Positions 42,860-51,115 of a stretch of DNA of 64,000 nt are shown one piece after another. The notes beneath the pieces are model-generated. The model searched no databases and was not told where the DNA came from. It worked only from the letters and a program-made list of their open reading frames with translations. The stretch's first letter is position 1; each line of letters opens with the position of its first letter. Source of the stretch: Nonomuraea angiospora (GTDB lineage: Bacteria > Actinomycetota > Actinomycetes > Streptosporangiales > Streptosporangiaceae); assembly GCF_014873145.1 (NCBI RefSeq), contig NZ_JADBEK010000001.1:3968001-4032000 (forward strand). The letters run 5' to 3'. A program made the position numbers and the translations under genes.

Positions 42860-43606
42860 CTAGAGCAAGCTACCGCGGCCCCAGCCCTTGCCGAAGCGCC
42901 ACCAGGCGAAGGCTCCGGCGGCGAGACCGAGCCCGACGAGGACGGCCGCGGGGCGGGCCGTGCCCGCGACGTCACCCCTGACGGCGGCCTGGAGCATGGT
43001 GGTCGCCCAGTACCCGGGCGAGACCGGCGCGATCGCCTGCGCCCAGGCGGGCATCATCGCGTACGGCACCAGCGCACCGCCCAGCGCGCTGACCGACAGC
43101 GCCGCGATGTTGCAGAGCGTGCTCAGCTCCCCCTGGCTGCGCACCACGCCGGCCAGGGCCGTGCCGACGCCGAGCAGCGCGAAGCACCACGCCGCCACGG
43201 CCAGGGCCAGGGCCGGCGGCCACGCCGTCCCGGCCGGCCGCAGCCCCACCGCGATCATCCCGTACGCGAGCAGCACGACCTGCTGGAGGACCAGCACGGC
43301 GAACACCGGCAGGGCCTTGCCGATCATGATCTCCGGGACGCGGGCCCTGGTGGCCCTGAGGCGGTCCCAGGTGTGCCAGGTGCGTTCGGCGAGGCCGGCC
43401 ATGGCCACGTCGGCCATCGACAGCACCGAGAACATCACCAGCAGGCCCGTCACGACCTGGACGGGCTCGCGCAGCATCGACTTGAAGACGAGCATGAGGA
43501 CCATGGGCATGACCAGGTAGCTGACCAGGTGGGCCGGGTCGCGCCGGCGCAGCAGCACGTTGTGCGCGGCCAGGACGGCGATGCGGTGCAACGTCTCACG
43601 CGGCAT
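42860..43606 (-). CDS. ABC-2 type transporter permease
   Basis: The 248-residue membrane protein has about six hydrophobic segments and the ABC-2 layout: a soluble N-terminus with LLRRRDPAHLVSYLVMPMVLMLVF, a middle segment with RVPEIMIGKALPV, and a C-terminal GYWATTMLQ. With the adjacent ATPase it should form a homodimeric exporter for a drug, lipid or peptide. It overlaps the ATPase gene by 11 bases. Confidence 0.87.
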   Translation of the reverse strand: MPRETLHRIAVLAAHNVLLRRRDPAHLVSYLVMPMVLMLVFKSMLREPVQVVTGLLVMFSVLSMADVAMAGLAERTWHTWDRLRATRARVPEIMIGKALPVFAVLVLQQVVLLAYGMIAVGLRPAGTAWPPALALAVAAWCFALLGVGTALAGVVRSQGELSTLCNIAALSVSALGGALVPYAMMPAWAQAIAPVSPGYWATTMLQAAVRGDVAGTARPAAVLVGLGLAAGAFAWWRFGKGWGRGSLL

Positions 43607-44429
43607 CCGCGGGCTCCTCGCGGAGAACTTCGTACAGGTCGTCGAGCGACGGCTGGCGGATGTCGATGCCGCGCACCGGGCGGTCGAGGTCGCGCAGCAG
43701 GGCGGCCAGGGTGGCGGTGGGGTCGGTGGTCGCGACCGTGATCTCGTCGTCGTCCAGGGTGACGCGGACCTCGCCCGGCAGCCCCTTGAGCAGCTCGGCG
43801 TCCGTGCCCCTGGCGATCACCCGCCCGCTCCGCGCGACGGCGATCGTGGCCTTCAGCTCGGTGAGCTCGGGGAGGTAGTGCGTGCAGTAGACGACCGCCG
43901 CGCCGCCGTCCGCCCGGCGGCGCACCGCCGCCAGGAGGGCGGTGCGGGTCTCGGGGTCGGCGCCCGCCGTGGGCTCGTCGAGCAGGAGCACGTCCGGGTC
44001 GGGCAGGAGGGCGGTGGCGGCCTGCGCGCGGCGCTGCTGGCCGCCGGAGAGCACGCTCACCCGCCGGTCGAGCACCCCGGTCAGCGCCAGCTCCTCCGCC
44101 ACGGCGTCCACGGCCGCGGCCAGGGCGCGCCGCCGCAGCCCGGCCAGTCCGCCGAACAGCCGCAACGTCTCCCGTACGGTGACGCTGGGGTAGAGGGCGA
44201 GCCACTGGGGCGCCATCCCCACCTCGCCCCGCACCGCGACACGCCCGGCATCCGGGCGGGTCAACCCCGCGGCGATCTCGAAGAACGTCGTCTTGCCCGC
44301 GCCGTTGTGGCCGACCAGCCCGACGATCTCGCCCGGCTCCACCCGCAGGTCGAAGCCGTCCAGCGCGGCGACGTCGCCGTACCGCTTGACCAGCCCGGCC
44401 GCCTCCACCAGCCCGCCCGTGCGCGCCAT
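43596..44429 (-). CDS. ABC transporter ATP-binding protein (exporter)
   Basis: A 277-residue ATPase with Walker A GHNGAGKTT (40-48), Q-loop APQW, signature LSGGQQRR, Walker B DVLLLDEPT and the H-loop in YCTHYLPE. It is of the DrrA/CcmA-like exporter type. The permease overlaps its 3' end. A TetR gene diverges across a 58-base region with two palindromes, so the pair is probably induced by the compound it exports. Confidence 0.9.
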   Translation of the reverse strand: MARTGGLVEAAGLVKRYGDVAALDGFDLRVEPGEIVGLVGHNGAGKTTFFEIAAGLTRPDAGRVAVRGEVGMAPQWLALYPSVTVRETLRLFGGLAGLRRRALAAAVDAVAEELALTGVLDRRVSVLSGGQQRRAQAATALLPDPDVLLLDEPTAGADPETRTALLAAVRRRADGGAAVVYCTHYLPELTELKATIAVARSGRVIARGTDAELLKGLPGEVRVTLDDDEITVATTDPTATLAALLRDLDRPVRGIDIRQPSLDDLYEVLREEPADAA

Positions 44430-44447
44430 CAGCCCATGCCCCTTCCC

Positions 44448-44479
44448 AGTCTACGATGTAGACTGCTCTACACTGTAGA
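44448..44479. promoter_or_regulatory. Two TetR operator palindromes between exporter and regulator
   Basis: AGTCTACGATGTAGACT (44448-44464) is a perfect palindrome around GAT. TCTACACTGTAGA (44467-44479) repeats the same core with ACT in the centre. They fill the space between the divergent start codons. Confidence 0.85.
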
Positions 44480-44487
44480 CTGACGCG

Positions 44488-45096
44488 GTGCGGAAGCTCA
44501 AGACCTCCCGGCAGCCGGAAATCCTCGACGCGGCCCTCGCCATCGCCGACGAGCGCGGCCTGGAAGCCCTGTCCATGCGGGCCGTCGCCGAGCGGGTCGG
44601 GGTGACGCCCATGGCCCTGTACGGATATTTCCGGAACAAGGATGAGCTGCTCGACGGCCTCGTCGGCCGCCTGCTCGACCGGCTCGCACCCGGCGATCCC
44701 GGGCAGACCTGGCAGGAGCGCCTGGGCGCGATCGCCTGGGCCACCCGGCGGCTGGCCCGCGAGCACCCGTCGGTCTTCCCGCTCCTGCTGCTGCGCACCT
44801 CGGTGACGCCCGACGGGGTCCAGGTGGTCGACCAGCTCTACCAGGCGCTGCTCGACGCGGGCGTGCCGGAGGCCGACGTCCCCCGGATCGAGCGGCTGGT
44901 GAGCACGTTCGTGATGGGGTTCGCGCTCTCCGAGGTGAGCGGGCGCTTCTCCGACGCCTCCCGCGACATCAGGCTCAGCCGGGGAGCCGACGCGCCCGCC
45001 CATCGCCGGCTGGCCGGGCATCTGACGCCCGATGACTGGGATGCCGAGTTCGAAGCCGATCTGGCGGATCTCATGCGTATCATCCGACCCGTCTGA
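44488..45096 (+). CDS. TetR-family repressor of the ABC exporter
   Basis: A 202-residue TetR/AcrR-type regulator starting at GTG. The DNA-binding domain reads ILDAALAIADERGLEALSM and VAERVGVTPMALYGYFRNKDELL. The C-terminal domain resembles TetR_C_11-type ligand pockets. The start follows the second operator by eight bases, so the transcript leader is very short. It should repress itself and the divergent ABC exporter. Confidence 0.9.
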   Translation: MRKLKTSRQPEILDAALAIADERGLEALSMRAVAERVGVTPMALYGYFRNKDELLDGLVGRLLDRLAPGDPGQTWQERLGAIAWATRRLAREHPSVFPLLLLRTSVTPDGVQVVDQLYQALLDAGVPEADVPRIERLVSTFVMGFALSEVSGRFSDASRDIRLSRGADAPAHRRLAGHLTPDDWDAEFEADLADLMRIIRPV

Positions 45097-45160
45097 CCCA
45101 TCCCTTTCTGGGAAAGGTTACGGTGAGTAGTCGTATCGTGACCTTCCTGGGGGAGATGTC

Positions 45161-47407
45161 ATGCGCCTCTGGCTCGCCGCCGCCCTGACCGCCGGCACGT
45201 TCACCGCGCCCGCGGACGTGCCCGCATCCGGCTCTGCCCCAGGACGCCCGCCCGGCCTCGCCCTCGCGAGCTCCGGCCACCGGACCGCCCCTGCCCTCGC
45301 CGGCCCACCCGGCCTCTCCCCCGCGAACCCTTCCGGGCGGCAGGCCGAGTTCGCCGCGGCCGCCCGGGAGTTCGGGGTGCCGGAGAGCGTGCTGCTCGGC
45401 GTCTCGTACCTGGAGTCCCGCTGGGACGCCAACGGCGGGTCGCCCAGCACGGCGGGCGGCTACGGGCCGATGCACCTGGTGGACGCCTTCCCCGCCGACA
45501 CGCTCGGCCCCTTGTCCGGCGCCGCCCAGGACGTCTCCGCGACCGGTGGCGGGCACGCGGGGCCGATCGGTGACGCGCTCGGCGACGCCCGTGGGGACGA
45601 GGCGCGCCCGATGCCCCGTACGTTCGCCGAAGCCCCTCCCATGTCGGCGCTGAGCGCGTCGGCGCCGCCCACCACGCTGCCCGAGGCCGGGCGCCTCATC
45701 GGCGCGGACCCCGCCCTGCTGCGCACCGACCCGGCCGCCAACATCAGGGGCGGCGCCGCACTCCTCGCCTCCTACCAGGAGCGCCCGAGCGGCAACCCGG
45801 CCGACTGGTACGCGGCCGTCGCCCGCTACTCGGGTGCGGAGGACGCGGCCGCGGCCCGGGAGTTCGCCGACGAGGTGTTCTCGGTGATGCGGGAGGGCGC
45901 GCGGCGGCGTACCGACGACGGCCACCTGGTACGCCTCGAACCCGTGCCCAACCTCCCCCACCCCGTCGCCGCCACCGCCGAGGACTTCGCGACCTCCAAG
46001 AACTCCGCCACCGTCACCGGCGAGCAGGCGGACACCCGCGCCCATAAGGACCCCGCCGCCGCCCCGCCCGTGGTCGACGAGCAGACCCGCAACGACCCAC
46101 CGCCCCCGTACGACGACCAGTTCGACACCTTCTTCGGGGAGGAAGCCGGGACGGACGATGAGACCGACCCTGACGAGAACTGGACGGAACCCGGAAACGT
46201 GGAGAAGACCGGAAACGGCGGGCAGGTGGAGTGCCCCAGCTCGCTCGCCTGCGAATGGATACCCGCCGCCTACGAGCGCTTCGGCAGGAAGAAGCACCGC
46301 GACTACGGCAACCACGACCGCCTGAGCCGCTCCCGTTCCGTCGACTACATCGTCATCCACGACACGGAGGGCTCCTATCAGGGCGTCCCGTCCTTGATCC
46401 GCAACCCGAGGTACGTGAGCTGGCACTACACGATCCGCTCCCGGGACGGACATGTCGCCCAGCACGTGGCGACCAACGACATCGCCTGGCACGCGGGCAA
46501 CTGGGACGTCAACACCCGTTCGATCGGGATCGAGCACGAGGGCTACCTGGCCAAGGGCACCTGGTACACGGAGGCGATGTACCGTTCGTCGGCCAAGCTG
46601 GTCAGATACCTGGCCGGCAAGTACCGCATCCCGCTCAACCGGGCCCACATCCTCGGCCACGACAACGTCCCCGGCACCACCCCGAAGATGGTCGCGGGCA
46701 TGCACGAGGACCCCGGGCCGTACTGGGACTGGTCGCACTACTTCGACCTGCTGGGCAGGCCGCTCAAGGGGGTGCAGAGCGGCAACTCCATCATGATCCG
46801 CCCCTCGTACGCCACCAACCGGCCCCGCTTCACCGGCTGCGTCGCCGTCAAGCCGGACAAGGCGTGCCCGCCGCACGGCGCCGCCACGGTCTGGCTGCAC
46901 CAGGAGCCGCGCGAGTCGTCCCCCCTGGTCCACGACCCGGGCAAACATCCGGGCAAGCCCAGCACGTACAGCGTGTACGACCACAGCGCCCGCGCCTCCA
47001 CCGGCCAGCGCTACGCGGTGGCGGACCGGCAGGACGACTGGACGGCCATCTGGTACCTCGGCCAGAAGGCCTGGTTCCACAACCCGCCCGACAACCCCAC
47101 CGCCGTCCCCGCCAGGGGCCCGCTGGTGACCCCGCTCCGGCCGGGGACCAGGGTGTACGGCCGCGCGTTCCCGGAGCAGTCCGCCTACAAGCTGGCGTCG
47201 TACCAGCCGCTGGCCCCGCTCCAGTACAAGATCGGCCCCAGCCAGACGTACACGGTGGGCGACACGATCACCGGCTCCTACTACTCAGCCGGCGCCTTCA
47301 GCCCGGCCAAACACGTCACCACAACCGGACAAACCCGCTACTACCAGATACAACTCGGTCACCGGGTGATGTTCGTCATGGCCAAGGACGTGCGCCTGAC
47401 GCGCTGA
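45161..47407 (+). CDS. Secreted two-domain peptidoglycan hydrolase (lysozyme-like plus amidase)
   Basis: The 748-residue protein has a weak signal peptide. Its first domain (about 62-245) looks like a lytic-transglycosylase/lysozyme fold: FGVPESVLLGVSYLESRWD holds the catalytic Glu, and later DWYAAVARYSG. A Pro/Asp-rich linker follows (about 290-350). The second domain (about 385-545) is an Amidase_2 zinc amidase: YIVIHDTEGS, ISWHYTIR-like HYTIRS, ATNDIAWHAGN and HILGHDNVPG. The C-terminal 200 residues may be SH3-like cell-wall binding repeats. It should cut both glycan strands and stem peptides. GGGGGAG precedes the ATG. Confidence 0.85.
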   Translation: MRLWLAAALTAGTFTAPADVPASGSAPGRPPGLALASSGHRTAPALAGPPGLSPANPSGRQAEFAAAAREFGVPESVLLGVSYLESRWDANGGSPSTAGGYGPMHLVDAFPADTLGPLSGAAQDVSATGGGHAGPIGDALGDARGDEARPMPRTFAEAPPMSALSASAPPTTLPEAGRLIGADPALLRTDPAANIRGGAALLASYQERPSGNPADWYAAVARYSGAEDAAAAREFADEVFSVMREGARRRTDDGHLVRLEPVPNLPHPVAATAEDFATSKNSATVTGEQADTRAHKDPAAAPPVVDEQTRNDPPPPYDDQFDTFFGEEAGTDDETDPDENWTEPGNVEKTGNGGQVECPSSLACEWIPAAYERFGRKKHRDYGNHDRLSRSRSVDYIVIHDTEGSYQGVPSLIRNPRYVSWHYTIRSRDGHVAQHVATNDIAWHAGNWDVNTRSIGIEHEGYLAKGTWYTEAMYRSSAKLVRYLAGKYRIPLNRAHILGHDNVPGTTPKMVAGMHEDPGPYWDWSHYFDLLGRPLKGVQSGNSIMIRPSYATNRPRFTGCVAVKPDKACPPHGAATVWLHQEPRESSPLVHDPGKHPGKPSTYSVYDHSARASTGQRYAVADRQDDWTAIWYLGQKAWFHNPPDNPTAVPARGPLVTPLRPGTRVYGRAFPEQSAYKLASYQPLAPLQYKIGPSQTYTVGDTITGSYYSAGAFSPAKHVTTTGQTRYYQIQLGHRVMFVMAKDVRLTR

Positions 47408-47497
47408 ATTTCGCCGCGTGGCCTCTCAGTGCGCACGGGCACTCCAGGAAGACGATATGGTTTTCCCGTAGCCCGGCGCACGTCGCCCGGGATTAAC

Positions 47498-47569
47498 GCG
47501 GAAGTGGCTCAGTGGTAGAGCATCACCTTGCCAAGGTGAGGGTCGCGGGTTCGAATCCCGTCTTCCGCT
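47498..47569 (+). tRNA. tRNA-Gly (GCC), copy 1
   Basis: Acceptor arms GCGGAAG and CTTCCGC, anticodon stem TCACC/GGTGA with loop TTGCCAA, anticodon GCC, T arm CGGG-TTCGAAT-CCCG region intact. There is no encoded CCA. Identical to the copy at 47707. Confidence 0.95.
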
Positions 47570-47585
47570 CGGAGCAAGACTCCAA

Positions 47586-47656
47586 GGTGGAGTGGCCGAG
47601 AGGCGAGGCAGCGGCCTGCAAAGCCGTCTACACGGGTTCAAATCCCGTCTCCACCT
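47586..47656 (+). tRNA. tRNA-Cys (GCA)
   Basis: Acceptor arms GGTGGAG and CTCCACC, anticodon loop CTGCAAA with anticodon GCA, T arm ACGGG-TTCAAAT-CCCGT. A 71-base tRNA without encoded CCA, 16 bases after the first tRNA-Gly. Confidence 0.95.
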
Positions 47657-47706
47657 CGGCCGACCGGCGGACCCCTCGGGATCCGCTAAAGTAAAGACAG
47701 CACCAC

Positions 47707-47778
47707 GCGGAAGTGGCTCAGTGGTAGAGCATCACCTTGCCAAGGTGAGGGTCGCGGGTTCGAATCCCGTCTTCCGCT
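47707..47778 (+). tRNA. tRNA-Gly (GCC), copy 2
   Basis: Base-for-base the same as the tRNA-Gly at 47498-47569. The duplication probably supports the heavy use of GGC glycine codons in this genome. Confidence 0.95.
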
Positions 47779-47797
47779 CTGAGTTCTAACTCAATAC

Positions 47798-47872
47798 GGA
47801 CGATTAGCTCAGCGGGAGAGCGCTTCCCTGACACGGAAGAGGTCACTGGTTCAATCCCAGTATCGTCCACCA
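47798..47872 (+). tRNA. tRNA-Val (GAC)
   Basis: Acceptor arms GGACGAT and ATCGTCC, anticodon stem CTTCC/GGAAG with loop CTGACAC, anticodon GAC. The 3' CCA is encoded, unlike the other tRNAs in the window. Confidence 0.95.
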
Positions 47873-47875
47873 TCA

Positions 47876-47915
47876 CGAGAAACCCCAGGCTGCAATAACC
47901 ACCTGGGGTTTCTCG
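47876..47915 (+). terminator. Terminator of the tRNA array
   Basis: CGAGAAACCCCAGG (47876-47889) and its perfect complement (47902-47915) enclose a 12-base loop. It starts four bases after tRNA-Val and should end the Gly-Cys-Gly-Val transcript. Confidence 0.88.
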
Positions 47916-48015
47916 CTGTTCCGGCTTGAGCGGGGGGCCGCGTTGACCCGGCGAGGTGGTCCGGCGACGCACCCGGGCTCCGCCCCACCTGGAGCCGGAC
48001 CCGGCCCCGCCCCGC

Positions 48016-48093
48016 CCGGAGCCCGTACTCCGGCCGACGCACCCCAGCCCTACCCGCCGGAGCCCGCACTCCGGCCGACGCACCCCAGCCCTA
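48016..48093. repeat. Two-copy 37-bp direct repeat
   Basis: Copies at 48016-48052 and 48057-48093 start CCGGAGCCCG and differ at one base, with a 41-bp period. They lie in a proline-codon-rich but apparently non-coding stretch behind the tRNA array. Each copy also holds a small inverted repeat (CCGGAG...CTCCGG). Confidence 0.8.
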
Positions 48094-48160
48094 GGCATCT
48101 CACCGGTTGCGGCGTCGACCTCGTTGTCCGCGGCTACCCGTGCCCCCGGACGCCGTCACG

Positions 48161-48961
48161 TTACGAGGACGCCGGGGAGTACTGCCAGACGAATTCCAGC
48201 CACGGCGGAGCCACCCCCGTGAAGTGCGCCCAGCTGCCAGGTTCAGCACCGGGGTAGTCCCCGCTGACCTCGGAAAGGAACGTCAGCGTGAAGCTTTCCC
48301 GGATCAGGCTGTTGACTATCCGGCTCAGCGTCTGCCTGTACTCCCTGGGGTCGCGGATGCGACGGCCGGCCTGCTCGCGGTCGTAGACCCAGGCCTGGTC
48401 GGGATAGCTGGTCGCGGCCTCGTCCGTGTAGGAGTGCTTCAGTGTGTAGCCCTCCCCGTTCCACGAGTGGTGAGTGAGCCCGGAGAAGAATGGGTTGGCG
48501 CACATCAGGTAGTAGCAGCCGCCTTCGGCGACGACTCGCGCGACCTCGCGGAAAACGATCCGGCAGTCCGGGACGAAGGTCAGCGAGTACGGATGCCAGA
48601 CCAGGTCGAACGAGGAGTCGTCGAGGGCCGACAGGTCCCGCATGTCCCCTTGGATCGTGCGGATGCCGACACCGTAGTGCTCGGCGGCCGAGCGGTCCCG
48701 CTCCAGTTGCCCGGACGAGATGTCGAGAACCGTCACGTCGGCTCCGAGAAGAGCGAAGGCGGCAGACTGCTGCCCGCCTCCTCCAGCCAGGCAGAGCACC
48801 TTCCGGCCGGCCAGGTCGCCGTCGATGCCCAGCCTCTCCAGGCCCAGATAGGCCCGGGCCTTCTCGGCATCCAGGTCGAGCATAGGACGAGTGAACAACG
48901 CATCCGCCTCAACAAGGGCTTCCCAGCGGTCCTGGTTGTAGTGGTAGATCTCGTCCCGCAT
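48161..48961 (-). CDS. Class I SAM-dependent methyltransferase
   Basis: A 266-residue Rossmann-type methyltransferase. Motif I is KVLCLAGGGGQQSAAFALLG, motif II VTVLDIS, a later block IRTIQGDMRDLSALDD and motif IV FDLVWHPYS. The first 50 residues form an N-terminal helical cap. The acceptor is not recognisable. It is a single-gene unit facing the tRNA array. Confidence 0.87.
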   Translation of the reverse strand: MRDEIYHYNQDRWEALVEADALFTRPMLDLDAEKARAYLGLERLGIDGDLAGRKVLCLAGGGGQQSAAFALLGADVTVLDISSGQLERDRSAAEHYGVGIRTIQGDMRDLSALDDSSFDLVWHPYSLTFVPDCRIVFREVARVVAEGGCYYLMCANPFFSGLTHHSWNGEGYTLKHSYTDEAATSYPDQAWVYDREQAGRRIRDPREYRQTLSRIVNSLIRESFTLTFLSEVSGDYPGAEPGSWAHFTGVAPPWLEFVWQYSPASS

Positions 48962-49314
48962 GGCGGAACCTTATCCGCCGTCCAACGGCGGGCGCCAACC
49001 ATATTCGGCCGGGCTGCGCGAGCGTTCCGGCACTGCGACGAGCCCGAAGGCAAGACGGCCCTGGGCGCCGAATTCCGTTACGAAGAATGCCTCCAAGGTC
49101 CGGCTGTGCCCGCCTCGCCGGGAAATTCCGGCGTCCCGCCCGGCAATCAGGGGCGAAAGCGCTCTGGAAGGCGCCCGAGCGAAGCGAGGACGAACAGGGG
49201 GCGGGCTTCAGCCCGCCTGGAAGAGCGCGCGAGCGGAGCGAGCACCTTTGGTTCGGGGCGGGTGTCAGTCGCGTCACCACCCGGATGGGCAAGGGGTGGG
49301 TGAGCCCGCCCCGC
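48962..49314. other. Gene-free stretch with a repeat-hairpin-repeat element
   Basis: No gene is supported on either strand. The first half holds the methyltransferase promoter region. The second half carries a composite repeat element (listed separately) and leads into the end of the DeoR gene. Confidence 0.5.
49164..49245. repeat. Composite element: two CTGGAAG-GAGCG-AGCGAG repeats around a hairpin
   Basis: A 28-29 base unit beginning CTGGAAG and ending GAGCGAAGCGAGGAC or GAGCGGAGCGAGCAC occurs at 49164-49191 and 49217-49245. Between them lies the hairpin GGCGGGC-TTCA-GCCCGCC (49200-49217). The order repeat-hairpin-repeat suggests a dispersed small palindromic element. Confidence 0.6.
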
Positions 49315-50088
49315 CTACTCGGGGGTTACGACGATGGTTTCTATGCCCTTGGCGGTGAAGGGTTTGAGGGAGTCGGGGGTTGCGGAGGAGTCCGTTACGA
49401 GGGTCCAGGCGTCGGGCATGCGGGCCCAGGCGTGGAAGGGGCGGCGGCCCAGTTTGGTGGCGTGGACGAGCAGGTAGACGTGGCGGGAGCGGGCGATCAT
49501 GAGCTCCTTGAGGCGGGTCTGCTGCAGGCTGGCCTCGCAGATGCCGTCCTCCGCCGTCACCCCGTCGGCGCCCAGGAAGACCCGGTCGAAGGTCATCCGG
49601 CTCAGGGCCGCCTCCGCCAGGGGGCCGATGAAGCCCTGGCTCACGTGGCGGAGGGTGCCGCCGAGGCATTCGACGTGTACGCCCGTCGCGCCCGCGAGCT
49701 CCTGGAGGGCGTTCAGGCCGGTGGTGGCGACGGTCAGGTCCACGGCGGTACGCAGCTCGTGGGCCAGGGCGCCCGTGGTCGAGCCGGCGTCGAGGAGGAT
49801 GGTTTCGCCGGGCCGGATCCGGGAGGCCGCCCAGGCGGCTATCGCCCGTTTCGCCTCGAAGGCCTCGCCGATACGTTGCCTGAGCGAGGCCTCCGGGTGG
49901 GTGACCACGGCCATGGCGCCGCCGTACGTACGGGCCAGCAGGCCCGCGGCCTTGAGGTGGGCCAGGTCGCGGCGGATGGTGGAGGCCGTCACGCCCAGCT
50001 GGGCCGACAGCTCCTCGACGCTGGTCAGGCCGGTGGTGGTGGCCAGCCGGACGATCTCGTCGCGGCGAACCTGTGCTGCGCGGCCCAT
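49315..50088 (-). CDS. DeoR-family regulator of the acid-sugar locus
   Basis: The 257-residue regulator has the DeoR helix-turn-helix (RRDEIVRLATTTGLTSVEELSAQLGVTASTIRRDLAHL) and a DeoRC sugar-phosphate sensor with LLDAGSTTGALAHEL and VFLGADGVTAEDGI. DeoR regulators usually bind phosphorylated sugar intermediates. It is the last gene after the kinase and PdxA2 genes on the minus strand, 16 bases after PdxA2. A phosphorylated acid sugar made by its operon partner is a reasonable effector. Confidence 0.9.
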   Translation of the reverse strand: MGRAAQVRRDEIVRLATTTGLTSVEELSAQLGVTASTIRRDLAHLKAAGLLARTYGGAMAVVTHPEASLRQRIGEAFEAKRAIAAWAASRIRPGETILLDAGSTTGALAHELRTAVDLTVATTGLNALQELAGATGVHVECLGGTLRHVSQGFIGPLAEAALSRMTFDRVFLGADGVTAEDGICEASLQQTRLKELMIARSRHVYLLVHATKLGRRPFHAWARMPDAWTLVTDSSATPDSLKPFTAKGIETIVVTPE

Positions 50089-50104
50089 GGACGGTCCCTC
50101 CCCC

Positions 50105-51106
50105 TCACACGCCCTGCGCGGACGACAGCTCGGCCGCCTGGCGGAGGGCTTCGATCATGCTACCGGCGTCCGCCACGCCCTTTCCTGCGATGTCGAAAGC
50201 GGTGCCGTGGTCCACCGACGTACGGATGACGGGCAGGCCCACCGTGATGTTGACGCCCGCCTCCAGGCCCAGGATCTTGACCGGGCCGTGGCCCTGGTCG
50301 TGGTACATGGCGACGATCAGGTCATAGTCGCCGCGGCCGGCCAGGAAGAACGCCGTGTCGGCCGGGAGCGGGCCGTGGACGTCCATGCCTTCGGCCTGGA
50401 GGCGCTCCAGCGCGGGGACGATCTTCTCCTCCTCCTCGCCGTACCCGAACAGGCCGTTCTCCCCCGCGTGCGGGTTGATGCCGCAGACGCCGATCTTGGG
50501 GCGTTCGATGCCGGAGCCGCGCATGGCCGCCTCGCCGCGCCGGACGGTCCGCTCCACGAGGCCGGGCTCGATGCGGGCGACCGCGTCGATCAGGCCGACG
50601 TGGGTGGTGACGTGGATGACCTTGACCTTGGGGGTGGACAGCATCATCGACACCTCATCGGTCCCGGTGAGGTGGGCGAGGAGTTCGGTGTGGCCGGGGA
50701 AGATGTGGCCAGCCGCGTGCAGGGCCTCCTTGTTCAGGGGTGCGGTGCAGATCGCCTGTACGTCCCCGGCCATCGCCAGCTCGCCGGCCAGCCGTACGTA
50801 CTCGTAGGCCGCGTGGCCCGCGACCGGCGACACCTCGCCCCACGGCAGGTCCTCGGGGAGGAGGCCGGGGTCGATGACGTTGATCCGCCCCGCCTCGAAC
50901 ACCGCTCCGGCGACGCCGTCCACCGTGACCACGTCCGGGCTGACGCCGAGGAACGTCGCGGCCATACGCAGGCGGGCGGCGTCGCCGATGACCACCGGGC
51001 GGCAGAACGCGGCGGTCTCGGGGGCGAGGAGCGCGCCGACGATCACCTCCGGCCCCACGCCGGCGCCGTCTCCCATGGTGAGGGCGATGAGAGGAGTACT
51101 GCTCAT
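50105..51106 (-). CDS. pdxA2: PdxA2-type 4-phospho-acid-sugar dehydrogenase
   Basis: The 333-residue protein belongs to the PdxA family (MGDGAGVGPEVI at the start, TAPLNKEAL, FPGHTELLA with a metal His, MYHDQGHGPVK with another). Next to a DUF1537 kinase, such paralogues oxidise 4-phospho-D-erythronate or 4-phospho-D-threonate, with decarboxylation to dihydroxyacetone phosphate, rather than making pyridoxal phosphate. No pyridoxine genes are nearby. The gene starts nine bases after the kinase ends. AAAGG lies shortly before the ATG. Confidence 0.87.
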   Translation of the reverse strand: MSSTPLIALTMGDGAGVGPEVIVGALLAPETAAFCRPVVIGDAARLRMAATFLGVSPDVVTVDGVAGAVFEAGRINVIDPGLLPEDLPWGEVSPVAGHAAYEYVRLAGELAMAGDVQAICTAPLNKEALHAAGHIFPGHTELLAHLTGTDEVSMMLSTPKVKVIHVTTHVGLIDAVARIEPGLVERTVRRGEAAMRGSGIERPKIGVCGINPHAGENGLFGYGEEEEKIVPALERLQAEGMDVHGPLPADTAFFLAGRGDYDLIVAMYHDQGHGPVKILGLEAGVNITVGLPVIRTSVDHGTAFDIAGKGVADAGSMIEALRQAAELSSAQGV

Positions 51107-51115
51107 GTCAGCCTT

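Noticed and set aside
47498..48093. tRNA-associated integrated element
   Set aside because: No integrase, no duplicated tRNA 3' end and no phage or conjugation genes are present around the array.
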